From: a virus
Strand: one strand, 5' to 3'
IMG/VR virus record: IMGVR_UViG_3300028275_000006
Span: 124,001-188,000 of that record
DNA: 64,000 bases
The notes below the pieces were generated by a model, which did not search any database, was not told the origin of the DNA, and saw only the letters and a list, made by a program, of their open reading frames with translations. The position numbers and the translations under genes are program-made. Positions 54,878 to 63,838 of this stretch are shown one piece after another; the first letter of the stretch is position 1; every line of letters starts with the position of its first letter.

Positions 54878-55047
54878 TTTGTTTCCAATGTTATTTGTCC
54901 GTCTACGATTGTTACACGTTTAACTGGACGGCCATCGACGTACACAGGAACTTCAGTAAAGTTTTTCTTAATATTCGTAGCATCGGCCTTGTGTGCCAAC
55001 TGTTGCCACGCTTTAAATATTTCTTGATGTATGTCGTAAGCGTCCAT
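54874..55047 (-). CDS. 57-residue protein between nrdA and nrdB
   Basis: MDAYDIHQEIFKAW... KNFTEVPVYVDGRPVKRVTIVDGQITLETK: helix then three strands. TAATG overlap with nrdA and ATGA overlap with nrdB show coupling on both sides. Could be a small regulator of RNR; no family recognised. Confidence 0.68.
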   Translation of the reverse strand: MDAYDIHQEIFKAWQQLAHKADATNIKKNFTEVPVYVDGRPVKRVTIVDGQITLETK

Positions 55048-57374
55048 TATAATTTACATGCCTCACAATCGTCTTCTAAATCTACTTCTACATAATTCTG
55101 TGCTACAGTTTGTACTAGTTCTTCTTCTTTGGCTTTACTACCTGCCTTGTTGATTAGGCTATAATAGAAAGTTTTTAGTCCCCAGTAGTGTGCCTGCATC
55201 AAGTTCTTAGCAATCAATGTAGTTGGCACTTTACGATCCGCAAAGTGTGCTGGATTGTAGAATGTGTTTGTACTAATTGACTGGTCAACATAGGCCGCAA
55301 GTACAGCCGCAGTCTTTAAGTAACCATCGCAGTCTTTCTGTTCCCACATCATTTGATATTTGTTCTTGAGTTTATGATACTCGGGGACAACTTGTACAAA
55401 GGAACCTGCTTTGCTTTCCTTAACTGAAATAAGCGACATAGGCATTTCAATGCCATTAGTGCTGTTAATGACAACACTAGAACTTTCAACAGGGGCAATG
55501 GCCATAAGTGTAGCATTTCTAACTCCGTGTTCTAACATCTCGCCACGCAAAGTTTCCCAATCAAGTTCCGGAGTAAAGTCTGCTAGTTCATTAACACCTT
55601 TAGCACGTAACTCCCAAGGAAACTCTCCCTGACCGTATCGTGTATGTGCGCTATGCAGACAAGGTCCACGTTCTTTGGCCAATTCAACTGTGGCTTCTGT
55701 TAGGTAGTAGGCTTGATGCTCCATCCATGTCTTGACATCTTGTAGTGCATCTTTTTCGCCATACTTGAGTCCACGCTTGGCGTGCCAGTATGCTAAGTTA
55801 GTAACGCCAATACCCAATGGTTGGATTTCGTCGTTGCTTAGTTTACTTTGAATACTTAGGAAGTCTTGGTAGTCCAGTATGTTGCATAGACTACGCTGAA
55901 GGATGCGGCAAGCTCTACGCATATCCTCAGGATTGCGGAATGCTCCCCAATTAATGGAGCCCAGAGTACAGAGAGCGATACGACCAGCATCGTCATCGAG
56001 ACGCTTAAATGGCTTAGTAGGTAATAGTATTTCACAGCACAAATTACTTTGATAGATTGTATGATACTCAGGATCAAATGGACCTTGGTTCATTACGTTG
56101 TCTACAAACACAAGATAGATACGTCCTGTGTCTGTACGTTCTTTTAGAATACCGCCTTTAAAAACTTCTTCTGCTGAAATTACTTTCTTGCGAAGATCTT
56201 TTTGCTTTTCATATTTGACATATAATTCTTCAAATAGTTTAGTATCCTGATAAAATGCTTCGTACAAATCTGGTACTTCATTAGGATCAAAGAATGTTAT
56301 GTTTTCTTTGTTCTTGAATCGGCGCCAAAAGAACGCTGAGAGGACGACTCCGTAGTCCATGTGGCGGACTCTTGTCTCCTCAGTTCCTTGATTATTCTTG
56401 AGAACAATAAGATCATCGAACTGATGATGCCAAATAGGATAAAACACAGTAGCACTTGCATTACGAATGCCTCCTTGACTGCAACTCCTTAAATCACCGA
56501 ACCACTTCTTCAAGAAGGGGATCATGCCAGTGTGCATGATTTCTCCACCACGGATCGGGGAGCCCAATGGGCGTAGTCGACCGATTTCCAATCCAATCCC
56601 CGCTCTCTTACTGGCGTACTTAGCCATCATCTCTCCAGAAGCAAATATGCTATCCAGATCGTCGTCACTGCGGATAAGAACACAACTAGAAAACTGCTTA
56701 GTTGGAGTGCCAAGCCCTGCCAACACAGGTGTAGCAAGAGTAAACAAACCATCGGATGCTGCCGCATAGTATTCTTTAATGTAACGCATTCTTGCACTAT
56801 TCGGTTCTTCCTTATGGAAGACTGTAGCCGCGGCCACCATATATCTAACCTGTGGAGTTTCATAAATTTCCTTTGTCGCACGATTGCGTACCAAATACTT
56901 CTCTATTAACTGCTCAATAGCCGCATAACTATACTCTTCATCTTTAGAATGGTCTAACATATCATCCATTCTATTCCAATCATCTTCGCTATACCAATTC
57001 ATTAGTTCTGGTGTGTATAGTCCGACTTCAATATTTTTCTTTACGATCTCGTAGAGGCGAGGAGGCTCGTATTCGCCATATACATCCTTACGTAGCATAC
57101 TCAAGCGTTGCTTGCCTGCTACATATTGATAATTTACATGACCTACATCTGGATTATGTTCAACGTCAATTAAATCTACAATCGCTCGTAGTGTAATTTC
57201 ATCGATTTCTTGAGTAGTAATGCCATCATAGAAATGAGGCTGTGCTTTAATTTCAATCATCGACTGACTTACGTCTGCAATACCAGCACATACTTTCGCT
57301 ACCTGTGCCTGCCACTTTTCAATCGTTAATTTCTCTCTGTTACCGTTTCTTTTTATTACTGTTATATTTGTCAT
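55047..57374 (-). CDS. nrdA: Ribonucleotide reductase large subunit NrdA (class Ia)
   Basis: 775 residues with an N-terminal ATP-cone, PVLAGLGTPTKQFSSCVLI (active-site Cys), NLCCEILLPTKP and the C-terminal CEACKL redox pair. Makes dNDPs from NDPs. Confidence 0.97.
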   Translation of the reverse strand: MTNITVIKRNGNREKLTIEKWQAQVAKVCAGIADVSQSMIEIKAQPHFYDGITTQEIDEITLRAIVDLIDVEHNPDVGHVNYQYVAGKQRLSMLRKDVYGEYEPPRLYEIVKKNIEVGLYTPELMNWYSEDDWNRMDDMLDHSKDEEYSYAAIEQLIEKYLVRNRATKEIYETPQVRYMVAAATVFHKEEPNSARMRYIKEYYAAASDGLFTLATPVLAGLGTPTKQFSSCVLIRSDDDLDSIFASGEMMAKYASKRAGIGLEIGRLRPLGSPIRGGEIMHTGMIPFLKKWFGDLRSCSQGGIRNASATVFYPIWHHQFDDLIVLKNNQGTEETRVRHMDYGVVLSAFFWRRFKNKENITFFDPNEVPDLYEAFYQDTKLFEELYVKYEKQKDLRKKVISAEEVFKGGILKERTDTGRIYLVFVDNVMNQGPFDPEYHTIYQSNLCCEILLPTKPFKRLDDDAGRIALCTLGSINWGAFRNPEDMRRACRILQRSLCNILDYQDFLSIQSKLSNDEIQPLGIGVTNLAYWHAKRGLKYGEKDALQDVKTWMEHQAYYLTEATVELAKERGPCLHSAHTRYGQGEFPWELRAKGVNELADFTPELDWETLRGEMLEHGVRNATLMAIAPVESSSVVINSTNGIEMPMSLISVKESKAGSFVQVVPEYHKLKNKYQMMWEQKDCDGYLKTAAVLAAYVDQSISTNTFYNPAHFADRKVPTTLIAKNLMQAHYWGLKTFYYSLINKAGSKAKEEELVQTVAQNYVEVDLEDDCEACKL

Positions 57375-57398
57375 TTACGCCTCGATTGCAAAGTATGA

Positions 57399-57404
57399 TA
57401 TTTA
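57399..57404 (-). promoter_or_regulatory. Late-like TAAATA before nrdA
   Basis: CTAAATATC about 25 bases upstream of nrdA; may be fortuitous. Confidence 0.3.
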
Positions 57405-57411
57405 GTACTGT

Positions 57412-57837
57412 TCAAAACTGTTCGGACAATACATGAGTTTTTTCTATATGTATGTTCTTTGGAATGTCTTTAATATGCACACTTTTTTCTTGGTCTAGTC
57501 CTATTACACGGTCGCCCGCAATTAACATATAATATAACTTGGACTGTTCTTTGTCAAGGCCAACTTGAATCTCATAATGCCAATCTTTAAATTTTTCAGT
57601 TAGCATTAATGTATATCCAATTGCCAGTGTTGCGGTGTACTCGCAATAGACATTCTCCTCAATCATCTCCCATGGATCTGGCCATGTTGTTTGGTCATAA
57701 GGATCGATGTTACGCACAGATTTTGGAATTGTGTTCCAAAAGTCTATGGCTGTTTGAATTGGATCAGTGTCAGAGGTTAATTGGTCTCTGAGACCTCTCC
57801 AGGCGGCTAGGCGATCTTCGAATCGTTTGAGAACCAT
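57412..57837 (-). CDS. Hypothetical protein of T4-like phages
   Basis: 141 residues, MVLKRFEDRLAAWRGLRDQL..., with YTLMLTEKFKDWHYEIQVG and a C-terminal HIEKTHVLSEQF. Resembles an aquatic T4-like protein near the tail fibre gene. Function unknown. Confidence 0.7.
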   Translation of the reverse strand: MVLKRFEDRLAAWRGLRDQLTSDTDPIQTAIDFWNTIPKSVRNIDPYDQTTWPDPWEMIEENVYCEYTATLAIGYTLMLTEKFKDWHYEIQVGLDKEQSKLYYMLIAGDRVIGLDQEKSVHIKDIPKNIHIEKTHVLSEQF

Positions 57838-57840
57838 GTA

Positions 57841-59469
57841 TTAACTAATTGTTTCGTACCAATAGTTAATATAACCATCCTCAGAGACTGCTGTATTTGT
57901 ATATCTAACAAACACAGTTGGATCATTGGTAAATGTTCCTGCGTTTTCTAAAGTTGCTGAAAAACTTAGGTCTTCAATGTTTGAAGAATTACCAATGGTA
58001 CTACAGTCGTCTGTAAGGTGTACTAGATCATTTTCTCTATCTACATTAACAAAAATAGTTCCTTGTCTTGTAACGGCCTGTGCAGGGCTTGTATAGAAAT
58101 AATGAATGATGTGAGAAGTGCTGGTATTAGCAGGCAGTTTAATAAACGGACTACCAGTTGCACCCGAGTCGATATAAATTTCGTTGTTGTATTTGTGTTC
58201 CGATTTTACTATGCCTTTTACTTCTGGAATATAAGGAATAGAATTCAAGTATGTTGGATTAGAAGTTAATTCGATACTTCTTTCAAAGTAATCGTTAGTA
58301 GAAACGTTACCGCCTGAAACAAAATTAACTACTTCATAGGTTGCAGTTTCTTCAGTACCGCCGTCATTACCAACTTGTACATAGGTATTGCTTTCAGATA
58401 CGTTGCCTGTACCTGCAATAATTTCGTATCCAGTTTCTGTAATTCTAGAAAAACGTGAATGTGTAACTTTGTTTTCGTGCGGACCATACTGACGTCCACT
58501 GGCTAATGAATCTACGTTGTGGCCAAATCTAATTCCTCTACGTAGTTCATAGAATGTACTGTTGGTAAAATGATTAGATTCGATGTCGTATGTACTGTCG
58601 ATACCATAAGCAAAGTTTGTAATGTCAACATTGTCAAACAAATTACCAGTACAAGATACGCTGGCTGATTTTGCCACTAATCTTAATCCAACGCTGTCTG
58701 CATTTAAGGCTGTACTTGGGTATGCCCATACACCTTTAATCTTTAGATTACTAAATGTAGAATTTTTAGCGGCTATTAATTCTAAGCCAGGCTTATTTGC
58801 CACAGTATTTTCTAAGGTCATGTCGGACATGCCTATTAACTGTGGTTGATTTAAACTGGTCATAGTAGATGTGTCTGTATAGACACCTGGAGTACTGTCG
58901 CTACCAACTGTATATGCTACTGCAAATGCACCTGTCTGGCGAATCACTGTTTTATCTTTGCCAGCACCTTGTAAGTTTGCATAAGGAGGAATACGTAGTG
59001 GAGAAGTAATTTTATAGATACCTGCTTCAAACACTAATTTAATTCTGCTGGCTGTAGATCCTTTGGTAGCATCGTTTAGATATAATTGATCAATAGCACG
59101 TTGAATGGCTAATGTATCGTCTGTAGTACCATTTCCCACAGCACCAAATGCTCTAACAGAAACTACATCATCAAGACGTTCTTGAACAGTACGTTGTATC
59201 GGTTGCGCGGCGCTTGGACCTGTTTGGATTGTGGCATCATTTCTCTTGTACTGATATTGTAATGCTAGGTCAAGAATGTTGTCGTGTTCTGTAATAATTT
59301 TAGTGTTGCCCACATACGGAGCACCTTCACTAACACTACCATTACCTATGAACAATTCTTGCGTGTCAATTGCCCAACCAATTTCTCCGCTGGCTAACTG
59401 CGGTAAACTAGTACCTGAATTTTTACGTCCTCTTCGATGCTGAATTTTTGATATTTGCACTACAGCCAT
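57841..59469 (-). CDS. Tail fibre/spike with beta-helix
   Basis: 542 residues: N-terminal attachment block (QISKIQHRRGRKNSGTSLPQLASGEIGW, residues ~5-32, the short fibre-base motif), then a pectate-lyase-3-type beta-helix from about 105 (VRAFGAVGNGTTDDTLAIQRA). Binds or cleaves a surface glycan. Confidence 0.88.
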   Translation of the reverse strand: MAVVQISKIQHRRGRKNSGTSLPQLASGEIGWAIDTQELFIGNGSVSEGAPYVGNTKIITEHDNILDLALQYQYKRNDATIQTGPSAAQPIQRTVQERLDDVVSVRAFGAVGNGTTDDTLAIQRAIDQLYLNDATKGSTASRIKLVFEAGIYKITSPLRIPPYANLQGAGKDKTVIRQTGAFAVAYTVGSDSTPGVYTDTSTMTSLNQPQLIGMSDMTLENTVANKPGLELIAAKNSTFSNLKIKGVWAYPSTALNADSVGLRLVAKSASVSCTGNLFDNVDITNFAYGIDSTYDIESNHFTNSTFYELRRGIRFGHNVDSLASGRQYGPHENKVTHSRFSRITETGYEIIAGTGNVSESNTYVQVGNDGGTEETATYEVVNFVSGGNVSTNDYFERSIELTSNPTYLNSIPYIPEVKGIVKSEHKYNNEIYIDSGATGSPFIKLPANTSTSHIIHYFYTSPAQAVTRQGTIFVNVDRENDLVHLTDDCSTIGNSSNIEDLSFSATLENAGTFTNDPTVFVRYTNTAVSEDGYINYWYETIS

Positions 59470-59491
59470 AATCTACACTCCGTTATGACTG

Positions 59492-59499
59492 TATTTATG
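59492..59499 (-). promoter_or_regulatory. Late-like box CATAAATA before tail fibre
   Basis: CATAAATA 23 bases before the ATG, with GGAG between. Confidence 0.65.
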
Positions 59500-59502
59500 T
59501 GT

Positions 59503-60195
59503 TTAGGGTAGTCTATAATATTGTGCCACCCTGTCACACCAGCGATTTGTCCAGTAGTCAAAATCTGAAGGTTCTAATATAAACTCTTGATATTCGTAGT
59601 CTTTGCTACACATTAAAATAACACCCTTGCGTATATTAGTGCCGTGTATTTCGTTGTGTGCTAGAGCGTAGGCTGTTAACTGTAAAAAGTAATCCTCGAT
59701 CCACTCAAGTTTCTTGGGTTTGTTAGTCTGCTTAAAGTCTAGGATACTTTCGTCGCCTTCGTGTATGCCTACACAGTCTGTGGTTCCTGCATATAATTCT
59801 GGGAAATACAAAGGAACTTCACTGCCCCATACTTCCTTAATTTTAGGGAATCCTTGTGCAATAACAATCTTAGCCATGTCCAGGCTTTGTTGTGCATAAG
59901 GGTTACTCACACTTTCTTTTAGTGGCTCACCTTTAATGTAGTTTTCTAGGTATGTGTGCATCCTAGTTCCGCGACTGGCGGCTTCGGTGGTAATCTGTTG
60001 TGCTTTTTGTTCGCCAACAGCCTTTTTCCAATTAGCCAGTGCTTCACGGGCTTCTGCTGGTTTAGTTTTATCTAGGATTGTTGTTACACTGGGAACTTTA
60101 AACCCATCTGGGCAAGCATATAAACGCTTGCCAGTGGATTCATCTCTATTAAGTTTAGTGTAGGTATATTTTGGCTGTAATAATGTCGTAGTCAT
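59503..60195 (-). CDS. PD-(D/E)xK exonuclease (RecB-like)
   Basis: 230 residues with RGTRMHTYLENY (helix), YAGTTDCVGIH and SILDFKQTNKPKK (D...DxK core) and a Q of QLTAYALA. DNA processing nuclease. Own promoter. Confidence 0.88.
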   Translation of the reverse strand: MTTTLLQPKYTYTKLNRDESTGKRLYACPDGFKVPSVTTILDKTKPAEAREALANWKKAVGEQKAQQITTEAASRGTRMHTYLENYIKGEPLKESVSNPYAQQSLDMAKIVIAQGFPKIKEVWGSEVPLYFPELYAGTTDCVGIHEGDESILDFKQTNKPKKLEWIEDYFLQLTAYALAHNEIHGTNIRKGVILMCSKDYEYQEFILEPSDFDYWTNRWCDRVAQYYRLP

Positions 60196-60201
60196 GACGC
60201 A

Positions 60202-60230
60202 ATTATAACATTATGTTTACAGCCTGTCAA
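60202..60230 (-). promoter_or_regulatory. Consensus sigma70 promoter
   Basis: TTGACA (60225-60230), 17-base spacer, TATAAT (60202-60207), inside the 3' end of the frameshift ORF. Confidence 0.85.
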
Positions 60231-60559
60231 GAGGCCATTGCTGTATTTGTTGCGTGTTTTGCCATTTGTGCAACAGCGTCACTGCCTGTGTCGCCGTCTA
60301 CTGGACCTTGTGGTGGTGTTTGATTTTTAGTCTTTAGTTCAATGCCGTTTTGATCAAATCGTGCTACTAATTTTTGTAGATTAGGATCTGCATCGAAGGT
60401 TAATTTAAATGTGTCGTAGTCGAATTCTTCTTGGCCAATGTTTGTCATGAAACGATTAATTTCGTCCCATCTAAAATTGCCTGGAATGTTTTTGCTATCG
60501 GCTTTACCGATCAAACTCCTAAGAATTAGGATTAGGTTTGGATCGGTTGCCTCAATTAC
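60227..60559 (-). CDS. -1 frame extension of the scaffold-like gene
   Basis: The frame is open from the slippery run (60560-60568) and reads VIEATDPNLILILRSLIGKADSKN onward (residues ~1-24) to ...ATNTAMAS. No normal start with fitted ribosome site exists near its beginning, and it continues in protein-like sequence upstream of the scaffold stop. It is best read as the C-terminal part of a -1 frameshift product of about 405 residues; initiation at TTG 60514 is an alternative. Confidence 0.62.
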   Translation of the reverse strand, partial: VIEATDPNLILILRSLIGKADSKNIPGNFRWDEINRFMTNIGQEEFDYDTFKLTFDADPNLQKLVARFDQNGIELKTKNQTPPQGPVDGDTGSDAVAQMAKHATNTAMAS

Positions 60560-61443
60560 TTTTTTTTTGGTGCTAGTAAACTTGCTAGTTTACGGCTAAA
60601 CTCGATTGATTCACGAGTAGCACGACCTGCGGGCTCTTCGCCACCTGCCGCTGGAGCAGCCGCTCCTGCTTCTTCTTCACCGCCAACTACTGTGCCTGAT
60701 TCAGCACCTGCTTCTGGTTCTTCTGCGCCTGCTTCTGGTGCTGGCTCTGCGCCCATTGTTGGAGCGGCTCCTTCACCTTCGCCTGTTAAGATAGCAACTG
60801 CTTGTGTTAGTTGCTGACGTGAACTTTCTAATGCTGTGTAGATAGTTGCAAGGGCTGGTTTAACAACTCCCTCGAACTCCATTGATGTATCACTGCCCAT
60901 TTCGTCTCTTATAGAGTCAATTAATTCTAACATTGATTCGGCCTGCATATTTGCTGTGTCTTCCATCCAGCCTGTAACGCGGTCAACCATGTCACGAGCG
61001 GCCATGATTAACTCGGCCTTTTCTTCTTCGCCTTCACGTAGTACAGATTCTACTTGTACTACGGCTTTGTTCTTATTAACTTTATTCTGTAATTCTTCTG
61101 GAAGATCTTCAAATGCGATAACACCTTGCTCTACTTTTTCTAATACCATGCTTTCCATTTCAGTATAGCCGCTGTCAGTAGTCATTTCGTTGCTACGCTC
61201 TTCGATAGCACGATTTAACACATCTAGGAACAGTTTGTTCTTAGAATATGTTTCGTCTTCGTAGACAGCATTGTAGCTCTCGCTGGCTTCAAACTGACTA
61301 ATCTTTGTACGTAACTTGTTACGTGCATCTTCTAACTGTTCAAGAGTGAAACTCTCTAAATCAATTTTCTGTCCAAATTGCTGGGCTACGCTTTCGTTTA
61401 ACGCCTTGGCAGTTAATGGTTTGTTAAGTTCTGTAATACGCAT
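60556..61443 (-). CDS. Prohead core/scaffold-like protein
   Basis: 295 residues, helical and acidic (ERSNEMTTDSGYTEMESM; EAELIMAARD-like), with an Ala/Glu/Pro/Gly linker (GAEPAPEAGAEEPEAGAESG) and SIEFSRKLASLLAPKKK at the end. Starts MRITELNKPL, similar to head-core proteins of aquatic T4-like phages. AGGAAG before ATG. Ends on A AAA AAG TAA. Confidence 0.74.
   Translation of the reverse strand: MRITELNKPLTAKALNESVAQQFGQKIDLESFTLEQLEDARNKLRTKISQFEASESYNAVYEDETYSKNKLFLDVLNRAIEERSNEMTTDSGYTEMESMVLEKVEQGVIAFEDLPEELQNKVNKNKAVVQVESVLREGEEEKAELIMAARDMVDRVTGWMEDTANMQAESMLELIDSIRDEMGSDTSMEFEGVVKPALATIYTALESSRQQLTQAVAILTGEGEGAAPTMGAEPAPEAGAEEPEAGAESGTVVGGEEEAGAAAPAAGGEEPAGRATRESIEFSRKLASLLAPKKK
60560..60568 (-). 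promoter_or_regulatory. Frameshift slippery site (A AAA AAG)
   Basis: Nine A then G at the 3' end of the scaffold gene, directly before its TAA. Twelve bases on, CCGATCCAAAC pairs with GTTTGATCGG (one bulge) around an inner CCTAA/TTAGG hairpin. Confidence 0.6.
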
Positions 61444-61473
61444 GGTTAAAATCTTCCTGTGAAGTTGTTTTAT

Positions 61474-61481
61474 TATTTATA
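61474..61481 (-). promoter_or_regulatory. T4-late-like box TATAAATA before scaffold gene
   Basis: Exact TATAAATA, 30 bases before the ATG, with AGGAAG between. Confidence 0.75.
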
Positions 61482-61920
61482 CAATCGACGAGTAGAACAG
61501 GTTGTCGATTCGAGCCTTGGCTGTCTTAGCATAATCCTTGACTAACTCAAATCTCCAGTAAGCACTTTCCCTAGTCACAGGGTCCTTTGCGTTCTGGGCT
61601 GTTTTTCTGTAAAACTGTGAATCTATATAGTTCTTTCTAAAAATCTCATCGTTGTTTTTAATATCATCGATGCTGTGTTTTTTGCCTTTTTCGTGCATTT
61701 TGCATATAGCAAAAGCACTTACTTTTAAAAATACTGTGGCCACGTGAATTTTGCGTTTGTCTGCTAAAATTACGTTCCAATTATCGTCTGTACCTTTTAC
61801 AATGATATACTTCTTGTATCGTATCTGACGTTTGTTTACTGCTACAAAGATGCCCTGCTTGACAACTATGTCATAGAGCATGGAATCTAAATCTGCGGCG
61901 GCTTGTTTAATATCAAACAT
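61477..61920 (-). CDS. Conserved hypothetical phage protein
   Basis: 147 residues, MFDIKQAAADLDSMLYDI..., basic centre (RYKKYIIVKGTDDNWNVIL), C-terminal helix. Occurs in the head-gene region; no motif. Confidence 0.7.
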   Translation of the reverse strand: MFDIKQAAADLDSMLYDIVVKQGIFVAVNKRQIRYKKYIIVKGTDDNWNVILADKRKIHVATVFLKVSAFAICKMHEKGKKHSIDDIKNNDEIFRKNYIDSQFYRKTAQNAKDPVTRESAYWRFELVKDYAKTAKARIDNLFYSSIV

Positions 61921-62113
61921 TTGGATATACGTAAGAAGAATGTTTACCTTGTACTTTAATTAACAGACTCTTACGTATAAGACTTTCGATTATGGATTGC
62001 TCTCTTTCATTAAATCCTGCTAAGATGCTGGGCTCAGTGATAGTTTCAAGAAGTTCTTGTTCCTCCTTGCTGGTCCATACATCTATTTTTCTTACAAATT
62101 CGTTAATTTTCAT
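61913..62113 (-). CDS. Small hypothetical protein
   Basis: 66 residues, MKINEFVRKIDVWTSKEEQELLE..., helix-turn-helix-like composition (REQSIIESLIRKSLLIKVQGKHSSYVYPNV ending in a wing-like strand; residues ~37-66). Overlaps neighbours by 4-8 bases. Confidence 0.62.
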   Translation of the reverse strand: MKINEFVRKIDVWTSKEEQELLETITEPSILAGFNEREQSIIESLIRKSLLIKVQGKHSSYVYPNV

Positions 62114-62373
62114 TTTAATTCAGCCATCTGCTTTTTAAGGTCAGTTATCTGTTTTGTTAAATCAGCGATTTGATCAGTAATTTCTTTTTTCTTGTCTTGC
62201 ACTTCTTTTTGATGCTGTGCTATCTGTAACTGCATTTGTTTTTGCTGTGCGGCAGGATCCTGAGCAACCATTTGATTATTAGGATCCAGTGTGGCTCCTT
62301 GCGCTGTGGCTCCTGGAGCGGGCGCGGCACCTGGTGCTGGGGGTACTGCTTCTAATAAGTCTGATATTTTCAT
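62110..62373 (-). CDS. Coiled-coil head-region protein
   Basis: 87 residues, MKISDLLEAV then Pro/Ala-rich linker and a heptad helix (KKEITDQIADLTKQITDLKKQ). Tag-like N terminus as in scaffold-region proteins. Function unknown. Confidence 0.66.
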   Translation of the reverse strand: MKISDLLEAVPPAPGAAPAPGATAQGATLDPNNQMVAQDPAAQQKQMQLQIAQHQKEVQDKKKEITDQIADLTKQITDLKKQMAELK

Positions 62374-63098
62374 AGTTGTCTCTGCTCTATACTTAATTCT
62401 TGATCTTGTAGTGTGTTAATATGATCATTGAGTTTTTCGATCCATCCCTGACTGCGTAGCATTTTGAATACTAAATTCTCTGTGCCAAATTCTCCATCAC
62501 GGGCTAGACCTGCCTGTCGCATACGTTTTATGTCTTTCCACATATCTTCTGCTAGGGCAATGTCATTGTCGCCTAACACTACAATAATTCTATCTCTGTA
62601 GTTCTTGTACTTATCCTTAACATCCTGTGTGTTAATATCTACATCTTGTCGTGTGGGTTTTTCAATCCAACGACTCCTTAACACGCTGTAAATTCCCAAA
62701 CTGTGGTGCTCTTGGTTTACGTCCTGGGCATATAGCTCTACGTCTATACCTCGCACTTTGATGTCATGTCTAGCATTATATACATTTTTCTTGGCATCCA
62801 GCAGTTCGCGGAATTCTGGCTTGTCTGGTACAGCAACAACAATGTGCAGATCCAAGTCACTCTGTGGAGTATAACTGAATGCCGCGTTACTGCCGCTGAC
62901 TGTGATATCTTTAACGTCTAACTCAACTCCTATGAAATCTTTAAAGTGGCGAGCAATATCAATCAACGCTCTGCGTACTTCCCCGTGCATCATACCCGAC
63001 TCAGTGAACAATTTAGGGTTCAGTATGTCGTGGAAGACCACAGCATTACTAATGCTAAAGTCGGGACTAGGAATACCAGTTAATTCTGTGACGTTCAT
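62370..63098 (-). CDS. Nucleotidyltransferase-fold protein
   Basis: 242 residues. VSGSNAAFSYTPQSDLDLHIVVAV is the Gly-Ser...Asp-x-Asp signature of the Pol-beta/MNT-type superfamily; a later VRGIDVELYAQD gives the third Asp/Glu. Could transfer nucleotides to protein, RNA or small molecules. The TAAATA box lies five bases before the ATG at 63098, without a ribosome site. Confidence 0.8.
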   Translation of the reverse strand: MNVTELTGIPSPDFSISNAVVFHDILNPKLFTESGMMHGEVRRALIDIARHFKDFIGVELDVKDITVSGSNAAFSYTPQSDLDLHIVVAVPDKPEFRELLDAKKNVYNARHDIKVRGIDVELYAQDVNQEHHSLGIYSVLRSRWIEKPTRQDVDINTQDVKDKYKNYRDRIIVVLGDNDIALAEDMWKDIKRMRQAGLARDGEFGTENLVFKMLRSQGWIEKLNDHINTLQDQELSIEQRQL

Positions 63099-63102
63099 AC
63101 TA

Positions 63103-63108
63103 TATTTA
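63103..63108 (-). promoter_or_regulatory. Late-like TAAATA box, leaderless position
   Basis: AATAAATATAG five bases before the ATG of the nucleotidyltransferase-like gene. Confidence 0.5.
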
Positions 63109-63531
63109 TTCGTCGTCCGACGCAAAAATTACTGTGTTCTTGTGCTGTGGAGATTTAGTATCCAGCAGAGCACGTTCCAAGTCTGCTGTTTCGTTCAAGT
63201 CTACAATCATTGGAATGAAGTTTAAATCTTCAATTAACAGACCTGCATTGTTTCCTTCTGCATCTTTGTATCCGTCAGCATACTCTATGCTAAACTTAAA
63301 TGTCCAGATATTGTGCTGGCCTTTGTAGGCAGATCCAAATCCATAGTCCTTGACATCATCTTCCCTAAGTTTGGGACTGTTGATGTAGTGCGGGTTTACA
63401 CGCATACCTATGGTTTGAATCAACATTGTAAAGTTTTGATTTTGGAAATAGTCTATTTCCTTGCCCGGCTCTTTTCTTCGCTGTCCAGTCTCAGTAATAT
63501 CTACTAACGTCTGTATGGTAAACTCTTTCAT
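63106..63531 (-). CDS. T4-like structural or head/neck protein
   Basis: 141 residues (MKEFTIQTLVDITETGQRRK...). Beta-rich, polar, FEFSIEYADGYKD-like region. Proteins like this lie among head/neck genes of aquatic T4-like phages; from memory only. TAAATA box five bases before the ATG. Confidence 0.7.
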   Translation of the reverse strand: MKEFTIQTLVDITETGQRRKEPGKEIDYFQNQNFTMLIQTIGMRVNPHYINSPKLREDDVKDYGFGSAYKGQHNIWTFKFSIEYADGYKDAEGNNAGLLIEDLNFIPMIVDLNETADLERALLDTKSPQHKNTVIFASDDE

Positions 63532-63536
63532 GTGAG

Positions 63537-63542
63537 TATTTA
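63537..63542 (-). promoter_or_regulatory. Late-like TAAATA box, leaderless position
   Basis: TTAAATACTCAC directly before ATG at 63531; no ribosome site. Confidence 0.5.
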
Positions 63543-63550
63543 ACAGCCAC

Positions 63551-63581
63551 AAAAAAAGCCCTAGTTAAACTAGAGCTTTAA
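63551..63581 (-). terminator. Rho-independent terminator
   Basis: AAAGCTCTAGTTTAACTAGGGCTTTTTTT after the 63596 gene. Confidence 0.88.
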
Positions 63582-63595
63582 TGTATCCTGTTGGT

Positions 63596-63838
63596 TCAAC
63601 CCATCTTTAATAAGATTGCTACTACTAACGAAATAACGCCTGCAATGATAGTGCCGGCTGTGCCAATAATAACTTTGGTTAAACTCTTTTGACCTTCGAT
63701 GATATCGTTATGCACTGACTCTACTTTTTCTTCAAGTGCAGTTAAACGACCTTCAAGTTGTCCATAGCGTAAAGCACAAAGGTCAACGTGTGCTTCTAAA
63801 CTAGTTTTTTCTAATTCTGTTGTAGGCGCTGTAGCCAT
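63596..63838 (-). CDS. Small tail-anchored protein (XhlA-like)
   Basis: 80 residues: coiled coil (YGQLEGRLTALEEKVESVHNDI) then a C-terminal hydrophobic helix (IIAGVISLVVAILLKMG), the layout of XhlA-type holin partners. Preceded by GGAG. Confidence 0.72.
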   Translation of the reverse strand: MATAPTTELEKTSLEAHVDLCALRYGQLEGRLTALEEKVESVHNDIIEGQKSLTKVIIGTAGTIIAGVISLVVAILLKMG

